DNA from: Acetobacter aceti
Lineage (GTDB): Bacteria > Pseudomonadota > Alphaproteobacteria > Acetobacterales > Acetobacteraceae
Length of the DNA: 64,000 nt
NCBI RefSeq assembly: GCF_002005445.1
Contig: NZ_CP014692.1
Span: 2,356,001-2,420,000 of the forward strand
Direction: 5' to 3'
Shown here: positions 55,518 through 64,000 of the stretch, piece by piece
Layout of the letters: each line of letters begins with the position of its first letter
Position numbering within the stretch: the first letter of the stretch is position 1
The notes under the pieces: generated by a model
Seen by the model: the letters and a program-made list of their open reading frames with translations, nothing else
What the model was told of the DNA's origin: nothing
Database searches by the model: none
Made by a program: the position numbers and the translations under genes

Positions 55518-56812
55518 AGGCTGAAACCACGCCGGGGGAACGTGCTGTTGCACGCTGCGATATGCTCGGCGAACCGCCATTCAGCGACGATGTGGGGCTG
55601 CTCTATCGTCCGTGGCTTGGGCCGGGCTTCATCGCCACGGTGGAAGCCATTTCGAACTGGATGCGTCAGGCGGGCATGACGGTGCGGCAGGATGCCGCCG
55701 CCAATCTGATCGGACGCTATGAGGGCAGCACGCCGGATGCGCCTGCTCTTCTTTTCGGCTCGCATCTGGACTCGGTGCGCGATGGCGGTCGCTATGACGG
55801 AATGCTCGGCGTGATCGCGGCGCTGGAAGTGGTGGCCGGATTTCATGAGCGGAGCGAGCGCTTTCCGTTCGCGATCGAAATCGTCGGTTTCGGAGACGAG
55901 GAAGGATCGCGCTTTCCCGTCACCATGCTGACAACGCGCGCCATCGCCGGTGTTCTGGAAGAAGATGATCCTGTCGCCGCTTTTGCGGAACTACGGGATG
56001 TCGACGGCGTCACTGTGGAGCAGGCGCTGGCACGTGCGGGGCTGACGCCACGCGGCATGACTGCGGCGAAACGTTCCAGAAACGACATACTGGCCTATGT
56101 CGAAGCGCATATCGAACAGGGTCCGGTTCTGGAGGCCGAAGGACTGGCGCTCGGCGTGGTGAGCGGCATTGCGGCGCAGAGACGGTTCGAGATCAGACTG
56201 CATGGCATGGCGGGTCACGCCGGCACGATGGCCATGTCGCTGCGGCGGGATGCGCTGACAGCGGCGGCGGAGATGGTTCTGGCCATTGAACGCATTGGCG
56301 TGGCTGGTGGAGATCGCGACGGCCTTGTGACGACGGTCGGCTCGTTGCGCACATGGCCGGGTGTAACGAATGTCGTGCCGGGAAATGTGACGTTCACCAT
56401 CGACGCCCGCGCAGGCACCCTTGCGACACGAGACAGGGCAGTCGAGGAAATTCTTGCGGCGCTAAAGGAGATTTCTGAACGTCGCAACGTAGGGATCGAA
56501 ATCATACCACGCGAGAATCTCAATCCGTCACCCTGCGATCCGGGCCTCATGGCGCTGATGGAAACAGCCGTTGAGGACGTAACCGGCCAGCCTGCGCGCG
56601 TGCTGGTCAGTGGCGCGGGGCATGATGCCATGATCATGGCACGGTTTGCGCCCATAGTGATGCTGTTCATCCGTTGCGAGAAGGGCATCAGCCACAATCC
56701 GGCGGAAGCGGTTCTATCCGCCGATGTGGACGCAACCATCAGCGCGCTGGGTCGTTTTGTTCGATTGTTTGCCGAAGATCACAGCAGGACTCAGGGGAGC
56801 CAGTTTTCATGA
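55511..56812 (+). CDS. Allantoate amidohydrolase (M20 family)
   Basis: 433 residues from a GTG at 55511 that overlaps the previous stop by 7 bases. It should hydrolyse allantoate to ureidoglycine, CO2 and ammonia. The metal site is seen in LLFGSHLDSVRDGGRYDG and GFGDEEGSRFPVTML; the dimerisation domain in EAHIEQGPVLEAEG and MAGHAGTMAMSLRRDALTAA; and the C-terminal metal His in SGAGHDAMIMA. HpxK-type or AllC-type. Beta-ureidopropionase is the main alternative, but context favours allantoate. Confidence 0.82.
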   Translation: MVEAETTPGERAVARCDMLGEPPFSDDVGLLYRPWLGPGFIATVEAISNWMRQAGMTVRQDAAANLIGRYEGSTPDAPALLFGSHLDSVRDGGRYDGMLGVIAALEVVAGFHERSERFPFAIEIVGFGDEEGSRFPVTMLTTRAIAGVLEEDDPVAAFAELRDVDGVTVEQALARAGLTPRGMTAAKRSRNDILAYVEAHIEQGPVLEAEGLALGVVSGIAAQRRFEIRLHGMAGHAGTMAMSLRRDALTAAAEMVLAIERIGVAGGDRDGLVTTVGSLRTWPGVTNVVPGNVTFTIDARAGTLATRDRAVEEILAALKEISERRNVGIEIIPRENLNPSPCDPGLMALMETAVEDVTGQPARVLVSGAGHDAMIMARFAPIVMLFIRCEKGISHNPAEAVLSADVDATISALGRFVRLFAEDHSRTQGSQFS

Positions 56813-58062
56813 CCGTGCCCGTTTTCGGCCAGATCGATCCGCCGCAACGCCTGTTGATGGGGCCGGGACCGGTCAACGTCCATCCGCGTGTGCTGCGGGC
56901 GATGAGCGCGGACATGCTCGGTCAGTTCGACCCCGAGATGACCACCTACATGAACGAGACGATGCAGCTTTATCGCGAAGTGTTCATGACGCGGAACCGC
57001 TGGACGTTCCTGATCGACGGCACGGCGCGCGCGGGCATCGAAGCGGCGCTGGTGTCGCTGCTGCAACCCGGCATGACGGTGCTGATCGTACGCGCCGGGC
57101 GGTTCGGGCTACTGTTGTCCGAAATCGCGGAACGGATTGGCGCTGACATCCGCACGATCGATCTGGAATGGGGCGAAGTCGCTTCTCTGGACACCATCGA
57201 GGCCGCCTTCAGGGAACACAAGCCGCGCGTGTTCGCCTGCATCCACGGCGACACCTCCACCACGACGGCGCAGCCTCTCGAAGGGCTGGGCGACCTCTGC
57301 CGCAAATATGATGTGCTGTCCTATGTCGACGCGACCGCCACGCTTGGCGGCATGCCGGTCGATGTGGATGGCTGCGGTCTGGATATCGTCACGGCGGGCT
57401 TGCAGAAATGCATGGGCGGCCCTCCGGGTTCCTCTCCCGTCACCATTTCCGATCGCGCCGCCGAACATATCTTCAGTCGCCGTCATGTGGAGAAAGGTAT
57501 TCGCGGCGCGGACGCCGAGGATGGGTATGGGACGCGGATCAGCTCCAATTATTTCGATCTGGCCATGGTCATGGATTACTGGTCGGAGCGCCGCCTGAAC
57601 CATCATACCGAGGCGACCACCATGCTTTACGGGGCACGCGAATGTGGTCGGATCATGCTGGAAGAAGGCCTGAAAAACCGGTTCAACCGTCATCGTGCCG
57701 CTGGAGCCGCCATGACGGCGGGGCTTCGGGCTCTGGGTCTCGAAGTGTATGGTCATGACGCATACCGCATGACCAACGTAACCGGTGTATGGATTCCGGG
57801 TGGCGTGAACGGTGAAGCCGTGCGCCGTCGGATGCGTGAGGACTTCGAGATCGAAATCGGCACGGCGTTCGGACCGCTGGCCGGCAGGATCTGGCGGATC
57901 GGCGCGATGGGCTACAACGCCATGAAACATAAAGTATTGCTCACGCTCGGCGCACTGGAAAGCGTGCTCGCTGCGGAGGGCTATGCCACTCCGCGTGGGG
58001 CCGGGGTGGATGCAGCATTGGTCGTCTGGAACCAGGTGCTGCCTGAGGCCCTGAAGGACTGA
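56809..58062 (+). CDS. Ureidoglycine--glyoxylate aminotransferase (PucG/HpxJ type)
   Basis: 417 residues from the ATG at 56809, overlapping the previous stop by 4 bases. A class V PLP enzyme of the alanine-glyoxylate aminotransferase family: LMGPGPVNVHPRVLRAMS at the N-terminus, LIDGTARAGIEAALVSLL, the Asp-containing strand SYVDATATLGGMPVDVDGCG and the PLP Lys in TAGLQKCMGGPPG near residue 202. In this context it should move the amino group of ureidoglycine to glyoxylate, forming oxalurate and glycine. Confidence 0.84.
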   Translation: MTVPVFGQIDPPQRLLMGPGPVNVHPRVLRAMSADMLGQFDPEMTTYMNETMQLYREVFMTRNRWTFLIDGTARAGIEAALVSLLQPGMTVLIVRAGRFGLLLSEIAERIGADIRTIDLEWGEVASLDTIEAAFREHKPRVFACIHGDTSTTTAQPLEGLGDLCRKYDVLSYVDATATLGGMPVDVDGCGLDIVTAGLQKCMGGPPGSSPVTISDRAAEHIFSRRHVEKGIRGADAEDGYGTRISSNYFDLAMVMDYWSERRLNHHTEATTMLYGARECGRIMLEEGLKNRFNRHRAAGAAMTAGLRALGLEVYGHDAYRMTNVTGVWIPGGVNGEAVRRRMREDFEIEIGTAFGPLAGRIWRIGAMGYNAMKHKVLLTLGALESVLAAEGYATPRGAGVDAALVVWNQVLPEALKD

Positions 58063-58068
58063 CTGTTT

Positions 58069-58983
58069 ATGACGACTTATCCCCGTGACATGGTGGGTTA
58101 CGGAGCGAACCCACCTGATCCGGAATGGCCTGGCAAAGCTCGTATCGCCTTACAATTCGTCATCAATTACGAAGAAGGCGCCGAAAATTCGGTCCTGCAT
58201 GGAGACGAAGGCTCGGAAGCGTTTCTCTCCGAGATGGTCGGCGCACGCTCCATTCCCGGCGCACGCGCCATGGCGATGGAAAGCCTTTATGAATACGGCT
58301 CGCGCGCCGGTTTCTGGCGTCTGCACCGCCTGTTCACAAAGCGGAGGCTGCCGGTCACGGTATTCGGTGTCGCCGAAGCGATGGCGCGTAACCCGGAAGC
58401 GGTGTTCGCCATGATGAAGGCAGACTGGGAAATCGCCTCGCATGGACTGCGCTGGATCGATTATCAGGATGTGCCGGAAGAGATTGAGCGGCATCATATC
58501 CAGCGCGCCATCGGCCTGCAGAAAGCCCTGACCGGCCAGCGTCCGCTGGGCTGGTATCAGGGTCGCACGAGCCCGAATACGGCGCGGCTGATCGCGGAGG
58601 AAGGCGGCTTCATCTACGATGCCGATTCCTACGCTGATGATCTCCCTTATTACGATCACACATGGGCTTCCGTCACCGGCCGTCCACAACTGATCGTGCC
58701 TTACACGCTCGACGTCAATGACATGAAGTTCGTGGCCTATAACGGCTTTTCCGAAGGTGAGGAGTTTTTCCGTTATCTGCGCGATACATTTGATCAGCTA
58801 TGGGATGAAGGCGCGACCCAGCCCCGGATGATGTCGGTCGGGCTTCACTGCCGTATTGCCGGCCGTCCCGGACGGGCCCGGGCCGTGGCGCGGTTCCTCG
58901 ATCATGTGATGCGGCATGACCGGGTCTGGGTGGCCAGACGTATCGACATTGCGCGGCACTGGCTTAAAACATTCCCAGAATGA
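58069..58983 (+). CDS. puuE: Allantoinase PuuE (polysaccharide-deacetylase fold)
   Basis: 304 residues, the usual size. A metal-independent allantoinase that opens allantoin to allantoate. DMVGYGANPPDPEWPGKARI at the start and ALQFVINYEEGAENSVLHGD with the GDEGSEAFLSE block are characteristic. VTVFGVAEAMARNPEAV, WEIASHGLRWIDYQ and LGWYQGRTSPNTARLI follow the NodB-like barrel. It starts 6 bases after the aminotransferase and overlaps uraD by 4. Confidence 0.92.
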   Translation: MTTYPRDMVGYGANPPDPEWPGKARIALQFVINYEEGAENSVLHGDEGSEAFLSEMVGARSIPGARAMAMESLYEYGSRAGFWRLHRLFTKRRLPVTVFGVAEAMARNPEAVFAMMKADWEIASHGLRWIDYQDVPEEIERHHIQRAIGLQKALTGQRPLGWYQGRTSPNTARLIAEEGGFIYDADSYADDLPYYDHTWASVTGRPQLIVPYTLDVNDMKFVAYNGFSEGEEFFRYLRDTFDQLWDEGATQPRMMSVGLHCRIAGRPGRARAVARFLDHVMRHDRVWVARRIDIARHWLKTFPE

Positions 58984-59507
58984 AAACCGTATTCTCACAC
59001 CTCAACGCGCTGGATCAGGCCGGTTTCACGGCGTTGTTCGGCACACTTTACGAACATTCTCCATGGATTGCAGAGGCTGCATGGCTCTCTCGTCCTTTCC
59101 AGGACAACGAGGCCCTGCTGGCCGCTTTCCGCGCAGTCGTGGCGAACGCTTCATCAGATGCCCAGATGAGGCTGATTCGCGAGCACCCGGAACTGGCGCG
59201 TCGGGTCGGGATTGATGAGACACTGACCAACGCATCCCGGAACGAACAGGCTTCCGCAGGGCTGGACCGCCTGACACAAGCAGAGCATGCCCGGTTCACA
59301 GCCAGCAATGACGCTTACAGGACGAAATTCGCCATGCCTTTCATCATCTGTGTCCGGCTCAGCGAAAAAGATCGTATCCTGAGCGAGATGGAGCGTCGGA
59401 CGCGGAACACTCCTGACGAGGAACGCCAAACCGCCTTGGTGGAAATCGACAAAATCGCCGCGATACGCTGTCACGACATTCTCAAGGGACTGGAGACGGA
59501 AGCATGA
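58980..59507 (+). CDS. uraD: OHCU decarboxylase
   Basis: 175 residues. It decarboxylates 2-oxo-4-hydroxy-4-carboxy-5-ureidoimidazoline to S-allantoin. FTALFGTLYEHSPWIAEAAW near the start, the catalytic His in LIREHPELARRVG near residue 61 and the Glu in the following helix (TNASRNEQASAGLDRL) fit UraD/PucL. The C-terminal FIICVRLSEKDRILSEMERR is also typical. Both ends overlap neighbours by 4 bases. Confidence 0.93.
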   Translation: MKTVFSHLNALDQAGFTALFGTLYEHSPWIAEAAWLSRPFQDNEALLAAFRAVVANASSDAQMRLIREHPELARRVGIDETLTNASRNEQASAGLDRLTQAEHARFTASNDAYRTKFAMPFIICVRLSEKDRILSEMERRTRNTPDEERQTALVEIDKIAAIRCHDILKGLETEA

Positions 59508-59857
59508 GCACTCTTTCAACCCACGTTCTGGATCAGGTCAGCGGCAAGCCCGCTGAAGGCATGTCCGTCACCCTCTGGCGCGGGGAGACCGTGCTGTTCG
59601 CAGGGGTCACCAACGCGGACGGGCGCTGCCCTGAAATGGCGTCAGCTGGAGATCTGGAGCCCGGCTCCTACCGGCTGGAATTTGCTGTCGCGCCCTATTT
59701 CCGGCGGGCGGGTGCCGAACTGAGCGACCCTCCGTTTCTTGATACCGTGCCCATCGCTTTCGGCATCTCCACTCCCATGGAAGGAGAGGCTGGCCGTCAT
59801 TACCACGTCCCTCTTCTGGTCGCGCCGTTCGCCTATTCAACCTACCGGGGCAGCTGA
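59504..59857 (+). CDS. uraH: 5-hydroxyisourate hydrolase
   Basis: 117 residues of the transthyretin-like family. It hydrolyses 5-hydroxyisourate to OHCU. The start STLSTHVLDQVSGKPAEGMS holds the conserved His, RGETVLFAGVTNADGRC the central Arg region, and the C-terminal tetrapeptide YRGS is the enzyme's signature. No signal peptide is present. It closes the six-gene operon. Confidence 0.95.
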   Translation: MSTLSTHVLDQVSGKPAEGMSVTLWRGETVLFAGVTNADGRCPEMASAGDLEPGSYRLEFAVAPYFRRAGAELSDPPFLDTVPIAFGISTPMEGEAGRHYHVPLLVAPFAYSTYRGS

Positions 59858-60037
59858 CCTTTTCCGAAAACAAATGTCACCAAAAACCGCTTCCGGATTG
59901 ACAGAAAATTCTACAAACAGACCTTCAAAGCAGCCTCGTTTGCCGTGGCGTCACTGACCAAATTACGCGATGATGCCAAGTCGGGCGTCCTGACGTAAGG
60001 GGACGCCAGAAATGTTTTCCGGAGCGTTTGTCTGATA

Positions 60038-60820
60038 ATGTCTCTTGCTATTCCCGACTGGATGCCACTCTGGGCGCAGATTCTGCTGCTCGGGTTCGGA
60101 ATCATTGTCCTCGTGGCGTTTCTGCTGATGCCTTTCGCCGTTTACGGAGTGAAGGGAAGACTCTCTGAAATCGCGTTACAGCTTGAGGATGCAAGGGCCG
60201 ATCTCCGCGTCCTGACCATGCGTGTCGGCGCGCTCGTTCCTGAACAGGCGGCGTCACGGAGAAAACCGGAAATGTCAGCACCGCAGGAGGAATGGACGCC
60301 GCCGACTGCGACGCCCCTCTCAGCGCCGGAATTTCAGCCGCCATCCGCACCGCGTTCGCGTTCAACCGGCATGGCTCCCTCGCCGCTCCTGCCACCAGAT
60401 ATTGTTCGACCCCAGCAGGAAGCCGGGCCGCGTTCTCCGGCTCCATCTCCGGCCCCATCTCCCGATGATCTTTCCGGTGACGTTTCGTCTTCGGTTGAGA
60501 AATCCTTTTCCATGCGGCGGGAACGGAATGTTCCTCCGGTTGGCTCGTCCTCCCCGTCGCGCACCTCCGATGCTTACGAACCCGGGCCACCACGCCCACC
60601 GGAACTCCGTGCGATCCGCACCGAACGGGAGGCGTTCTCCACACCGCCGATGGAACGGATGCCGTGGCATAACGCTTCCAGTCCGGAGGAGCCTGTCTTC
60701 TCGCGACAATCGCCTAAAACGACCGGGGCAGGAAGCAGATCGACTGCTGACGGTCGTAATGAGCCTGTCTTGCGCTGGCCATCCCGTCCTTCGGCAGAAC
60801 CTCCTCACAGCGACCGATAA
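60038..60820 (+). CDS. Membrane-anchored proline-rich protein, unknown function
   Basis: 260 residues. One N-terminal transmembrane helix (about 13-35, LWAQILLLGFGIIVLVAFLL) and a short coiled coil (LSEIALQLEDARADLRVLTM) are followed by about 170 residues rich in Pro, Ser, Arg and Glu with no predicted fold. The shape recalls small regulators tied to the membrane, but no family was recognised. It may belong with the polysaccharide genes downstream or stand alone. Composition makes long open frames easy here, so reality is likely but not certain. Confidence 0.62.
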   Translation: MSLAIPDWMPLWAQILLLGFGIIVLVAFLLMPFAVYGVKGRLSEIALQLEDARADLRVLTMRVGALVPEQAASRRKPEMSAPQEEWTPPTATPLSAPEFQPPSAPRSRSTGMAPSPLLPPDIVRPQQEAGPRSPAPSPAPSPDDLSGDVSSSVEKSFSMRRERNVPPVGSSSPSRTSDAYEPGPPRPPELRAIRTEREAFSTPPMERMPWHNASSPEEPVFSRQSPKTTGAGSRSTADGRNEPVLRWPSRPSAEPPHSDR

Positions 60821-60914
60821 CAAACAACATTTTTCTGTTACAATCCCGGGTGTATGATTGATGACAAAGAACGCTACTCATTCTGAACAGCGTTAAGGGA
60901 CATATTGCTGCCTT

Positions 60915-61631
60915 ATGGCGATCTCAGGCATCATCATCGCTGTCGTCGGTTCGGACGGGAGCGGCAAATCGACTGTTGGTACAGAGTTGCTGGCATGGAT
61001 GCGCAAGACGCAGCCAACCGCCCTCTGCCATCTCGGCAAGCAGAGCGGGGAACTGGGGCGGGCAATCGCGCGCCTCCCGTTTGTCGGAAAGAAAGCAGAC
61101 CGCAGAATCGTCAAGGTCACCAACGGCACCCGTCAGAACCGAAAGATCGGGTTTTTCCCGGCTGCGGTCATGTTTGCGCTCTCCATGCGTCGCGTCATAC
61201 GTTTCCGCCGCATGCTCAGGCTACACCGGCAGGGTGTCTGCATCCTGACGGATCGCTATCCGCAGGTCGCCGTGCCGGGACCGATGGATGGACCAAGCCT
61301 GACCTTTTCTCCACGCAACAGTTCTGTCGTGCAGTTCCTGACGATGCAGGAAAGAGGTCTTTATGACTGGATGGCCAGCTACGTACCCGATCTGGTGATC
61401 CGGCTGAACGTCGATCTTGAGACCGCCATCTCCCGCAAACCCGACCATAGACAGGCCTCGCTGGAACGCAAGATCGCCGATGTTCCCAGACTGAGTTTCA
61501 ACGGCGCGCCAATTCTGGATCTGGATGCGACCGAGCCTCTGGACGTTGTGCTCGAAAAAGCCAGAAACGGCATCAGGGAGGCCATCATCAGACATCAGGC
61601 GCAGGCTATGGATGGGCAGCCAGCATGTTGA
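60915..61631 (+). CDS. Thymidylate-kinase-like P-loop protein, copy 1
   Basis: 238 residues. The P-loop is AVVGSDGSGKSTVGTELL; a later DRYPQ motif (ILTDRYPQVAVPG near residue 112) matches the DR(Y/F) motif of dTMP kinases. LVIRLNVDLETAISRKPDH near 175 resembles the lid region. It is longer than ordinary Tmk and lies before a polysaccharide flippase, so it may phosphorylate something other than dTMP. Strikingly similar to the next gene; the pair looks like a tandem duplication. Confidence 0.75.
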   Translation: MAISGIIIAVVGSDGSGKSTVGTELLAWMRKTQPTALCHLGKQSGELGRAIARLPFVGKKADRRIVKVTNGTRQNRKIGFFPAAVMFALSMRRVIRFRRMLRLHRQGVCILTDRYPQVAVPGPMDGPSLTFSPRNSSVVQFLTMQERGLYDWMASYVPDLVIRLNVDLETAISRKPDHRQASLERKIADVPRLSFNGAPILDLDATEPLDVVLEKARNGIREAIIRHQAQAMDGQPAC

Positions 61632-62383
61632 GTCAGGCCGACCGGGTCTCACAACACTACGCCGCGCCACGATCCGTTGCCATCTCCCGGAAGCAGTCCC
61701 TTGCTCCTCTCGTAGCCCTGATCGGTTGCGATGGCGCTGGCAAAACCGCCATCTCCAATGAGCTTGCGATCCAGCTTAACCAGACCCGGCCGACACAAGC
61801 CGTCTATCTTGGTCTGGGCTCAGGTGATCTGGGGCGAAGGATCGGCAGCATTCCGCTGATCGGACCGGCACTGGAGAAACTGCTGACCGACAAGGCCAGG
61901 AAAACCCGCTCCAAAGGCGAGAAGATTCCTGGTCTGCTGACTGCGCTGGTGGTTTACGGGTTCTCCCTTCTCCGGTACCGTCGTTTTCTGAAGATGCAGG
62001 ACGCCCGCAGACGCGGCATCGCTGTCATCGCGGATCGGTATCCCCAGACCGAGATTCCAGCGTTCTATGATGGTCCCGGCCTGTCCGCCGCCCGTCCCGG
62101 CAGTCGTTTTGTTGCCGCTCTCGCCCGCAGCGAACTGCGACTCTACGAAAAGATGGCGGCGGTCAAACCGAATCTTGTGATCAAGCTGGATGTCGATCCG
62201 CAGACAGCCCTCAGCAGGAAACCGGATCATGATCTGGCGACGCTTACGGCAAAAGTGGTCGCTACTCAGAAACTGACTTTTGGGGGCGCGCCGATCGTGA
62301 CGATCGACGCCCGCCCTTCCTATGCTCAGGTCAAGGAAGAAGTGACGAAGCTGTGTCGTCCCCTTTTTGTTGAGGCCGTCTGA
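61625..62383 (+). CDS. Thymidylate-kinase-like P-loop protein, copy 2
   Basis: 252 residues, overlapping copy 1 by 7 bases. The P-loop is ALIGCDGAGKTAISNELA after a 28-residue extension. VIADRYPQTEIPAFYDGPGL (in part), LVIKLDVDPQTALSRKPDHD and KLTFGGAPIVTIDA parallel copy 1 almost block by block. Both have the unusual GDLGRRIGSIPLIG or GELGRAIARLPFVG block after the P-loop, not typical of Tmk. A shared, possibly heterodimeric function in glycan synthesis is inference. Confidence 0.75.
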   Translation: MLSQADRVSQHYAAPRSVAISRKQSLAPLVALIGCDGAGKTAISNELAIQLNQTRPTQAVYLGLGSGDLGRRIGSIPLIGPALEKLLTDKARKTRSKGEKIPGLLTALVVYGFSLLRYRRFLKMQDARRRGIAVIADRYPQTEIPAFYDGPGLSAARPGSRFVAALARSELRLYEKMAAVKPNLVIKLDVDPQTALSRKPDHDLATLTAKVVATQKLTFGGAPIVTIDARPSYAQVKEEVTKLCRPLFVEAV

Positions 62384-62518
62384 ATACCGTGCGGTGCCGC
62401 CGAGTGCTCTCGGGCCGCGTTGTCTGTTGCGTGTAAGGCCCTCACCCATCATGAAGCACGAGAATGCCGGAGTTGCAGTGCGCCCGACAAGAGATGAAGC
62501 AGGAAATCGTTCGGGTCA

Positions 62519-63898
62519 TTGGCTGTGAAAAACTGGTTTAATGACGGAATATTACGGTCCATCGTCCGAAAAGCAGGACAACTTGCTTCCACCAAGCTGC
62601 TTGGCGGTATCATCGGGCTTCTCGGGCTGGTCTGCACAGGACGCGGGCTGAGCGCCGATCTGTTCGGCACGGTCATGCTGATTCATGCCTATGCGTTGGG
62701 TGCGTCGGCCCTGACGAAATCCCAGAGCTGGCAGATGATCATCCGCTACGGCGCTCCGGCCCTGACCCAGGGCAACACCTTGCCGGCACGCCTCGCCATC
62801 CGGTTCGCCTGTGCGGTTGACGCCGTGGCGGGCATCATCGGCATGATCGGCGCCATACTGGCGCTGTTCTTTTTCGGCACGAAATTCGGCGTCAGACAGG
62901 AGCATATTCCGCTCGCCATCGCCTACTGCACGCTGATCCCCACCATGTCCTGCGCCACGCCCGCCGGCGTGCTGCGCCTGCTGGATCGCTTTGACCTGCT
63001 CAGCATTCAGCAGATCGCCACCCCTCTGATGCGCTCATTTGGCGCTGTCACGGCGTGGACCCTCGGGTTGGGCATGCCTGCCTATCTTCTGTCCTGGTAT
63101 ATCGCGGATCTTGCCGGTGATCTTGTCCTGTGGGCAATGGCTTTCATTGTGCTTGACCACCACAGAATGCTCGATGCCATGCGGCCCAGTCTTTTTGACG
63201 CTCCACGCCGCCTGCCGAAAGTCTGGAGCTTCATCTGGACGACCAACCTGAACACCACGCTGGCTGTGGGCAAGGAACCGATCAGCAACGTCATCGTCGG
63301 CGGCATGCTGGGGCCGGCAGCGGTTGGCGTCTACAAGATCGCTACTTCCGTAATCAATTCGGCGACCAAACCCGCCACTCTGATGGAGAAGGGCTTCTAT
63401 CCGGAAATCATGCGACTTGATCCGCACAGCACCCGTCCCTGGAAGCTGGCGCTGAAAACCGGATTTCTGGCAGGGTGCATTGGACTGGCTGTTGCCCTTG
63501 CAATCATGCTGCTCGGTCACCCGGTCGTCTCGCTCTTCGGAAAGAAATACCGGGAGTCGGCCAGTCTCCTGATCATGATGGCCCCTGCGCTGGTCATCAC
63601 GCTGAGCGCCTTTCCGATGGAATCCCTACTTTATATGTCAGGCCGCCCGAAAGCCCTGTTTTACTCCCATATCGTCGGCACAGGCGCATACATTGCAGCG
63701 CTGGTCTATATGACCCGGCATTTCGGATTATACGGTGCTGGCGCTGCCTTTATCGTGGGACCGCTGCTGCTGTCGCTCTGCTCGCTGATCCCGACGCTCT
63801 ATTGCTTTTTCAACCGTCGTTCGATCATTCTGCCCACTCCTGTCCAACTTGCTGCTGATGACGCCGAAATGGAAGAGGAGGCTCTCGCGGAAAGCTGA
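62519..63898 (+). CDS. Wzx-like polysaccharide flippase (MOP superfamily)
   Basis: 459 residues with about 12 transmembrane helices spread over the length, as in Wzx/RfbX oligosaccharide flippases. LGGIIGLLGLVCTGRGLSADLFG at the N-terminus (in part), NTTLAVGKEPISNVIVGGML near residue 245 and a polar C-terminal tail rich in Glu are seen. Such proteins move lipid-linked sugar units across the inner membrane. The start is a TTG at 62519 or a GTG at 62525. It probably belongs to a cluster continuing to the right. Confidence 0.8.
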   Translation: MAVKNWFNDGILRSIVRKAGQLASTKLLGGIIGLLGLVCTGRGLSADLFGTVMLIHAYALGASALTKSQSWQMIIRYGAPALTQGNTLPARLAIRFACAVDAVAGIIGMIGAILALFFFGTKFGVRQEHIPLAIAYCTLIPTMSCATPAGVLRLLDRFDLLSIQQIATPLMRSFGAVTAWTLGLGMPAYLLSWYIADLAGDLVLWAMAFIVLDHHRMLDAMRPSLFDAPRRLPKVWSFIWTTNLNTTLAVGKEPISNVIVGGMLGPAAVGVYKIATSVINSATKPATLMEKGFYPEIMRLDPHSTRPWKLALKTGFLAGCIGLAVALAIMLLGHPVVSLFGKKYRESASLLIMMAPALVITLSAFPMESLLYMSGRPKALFYSHIVGTGAYIAALVYMTRHFGLYGAGAAFIVGPLLLSLCSLIPTLYCFFNRRSIILPTPVQLAADDAEMEEEALAES

Positions 63899-63969
63899 GG
63901 CCGCGAAGATTTCTGCCGCAGAACAGAGGGGGGCAGCTTTGCCTTCCATGCCTCTTTCTCGGAGTGGAC

Positions 63970-64000
63970 CTAGAGCATATCCAGTTTGAATGGACACATT
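63970..64000 (-). repeat. MITE-like palindromic repeat, copy 3 (cut by the window end)
   Basis: CTAGAGCATATCCAGTTTGA and the bases after it match the reverse complement of the right end of copy 2. So it is a copy in the opposite orientation, truncated at the window edge, 72 bases after the flippase gene. Confidence 0.8.

Overview
The window looks like chromosomal DNA of an acetic acid bacterium (Acetobacteraceae, Alphaproteobacteria). The evidence is the bc1 complex genes, an Asp/Glu leucyltransferase, GapR, an EcfG/NepR general stress locus, an OprB porin, a CydDC exporter, zwf next to polyol genes, a Hint-domain remnant and an IS5-type transposase remnant. The genus cannot be settled from this sequence alone. 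No rRNA, intact tRNA, CRISPR array, phage or complete insertion sequence was seen.

Layout. 0-0.1 kb: a 3' fragment of a tRNA-Phe gene, probably the distal attachment site of an island lying to the left. 0.2-4.5 kb: a membrane protein, moaC, and the bc1 operon in the order petB-petC-petA. 4.6-6.4 kb: a YdcF-like gene followed by decayed DNA (class A beta-lactamase and multihaem cytochrome c remnants). 6.5-12.5 kb: a minus-strand operon for a tryptophan tryptophylquinone (TTQ) amine dehydrogenase (mauB, mauE, mauD, mauA, two monohaem cytochromes c, a porin, a second MauD-like protein). 13-19.7 kb: hemB, an outer-membrane barrel, bpt, and a response regulator / histidine kinase / small exported protein / SIMPL operon. 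20.1-25.2 kb: a nucleotide-sugar and glycosyltransferase cluster, its last gene frameshifted by a 7-bp tandem repeat, followed by 1.6 kb of AT-rich non-coding DNA. 26.9-28.4 kb: an acyltransferase and an IS remnant. 28.5-35.7 kb: glpR-glpD-glpF-glpK, recQ and an OmpA-like lipoprotein. 35.8-42.2 kb: cydD-cydC, and a HisKA_2 kinase with nepR and ecfG. 42.6-45 kb: an oprB porin bracketed by two direct copies of a palindromic MITE-like repeat; a third copy runs off the right end of the window. 45-51.6 kb: late cobalamin genes (cobU, cobT, cobS, cobC), zwf and gapR. 51.7-59.9 kb: a flavoprotein, a broken Hint-domain gene and a six-gene purine-ring catabolic operon. 60-63.9 kb: a proline-rich membrane protein, two paralogous P-loop kinases and a Wzx-like flippase, probably the start of a polysaccharide region.

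How the parts fit. The amine dehydrogenase would oxidise primary amines in the periplasm and pass electrons through its own cytochromes to the respiratory chain. The purine operon would take 5-hydroxyisourate through allantoin and allantoate to ureidoglycine, then by transamination towards oxalurate and oxamate, freeing nitrogen. The glp genes and zwf feed glycerol and glucose-6-phosphate into the pentose phosphate route that dominates in acetic acid bacteria. The most unusual items are the TTQ operon that lacks mauF and mauG, the CDP-sugar cluster that lacks a 4,6-dehydratase but has a SAF-domain dehydrogenase, the MITE-like repeats around oprB, and an uncharacterised flavoprotein next to a urate pathway whose first oxidase is not in the window.
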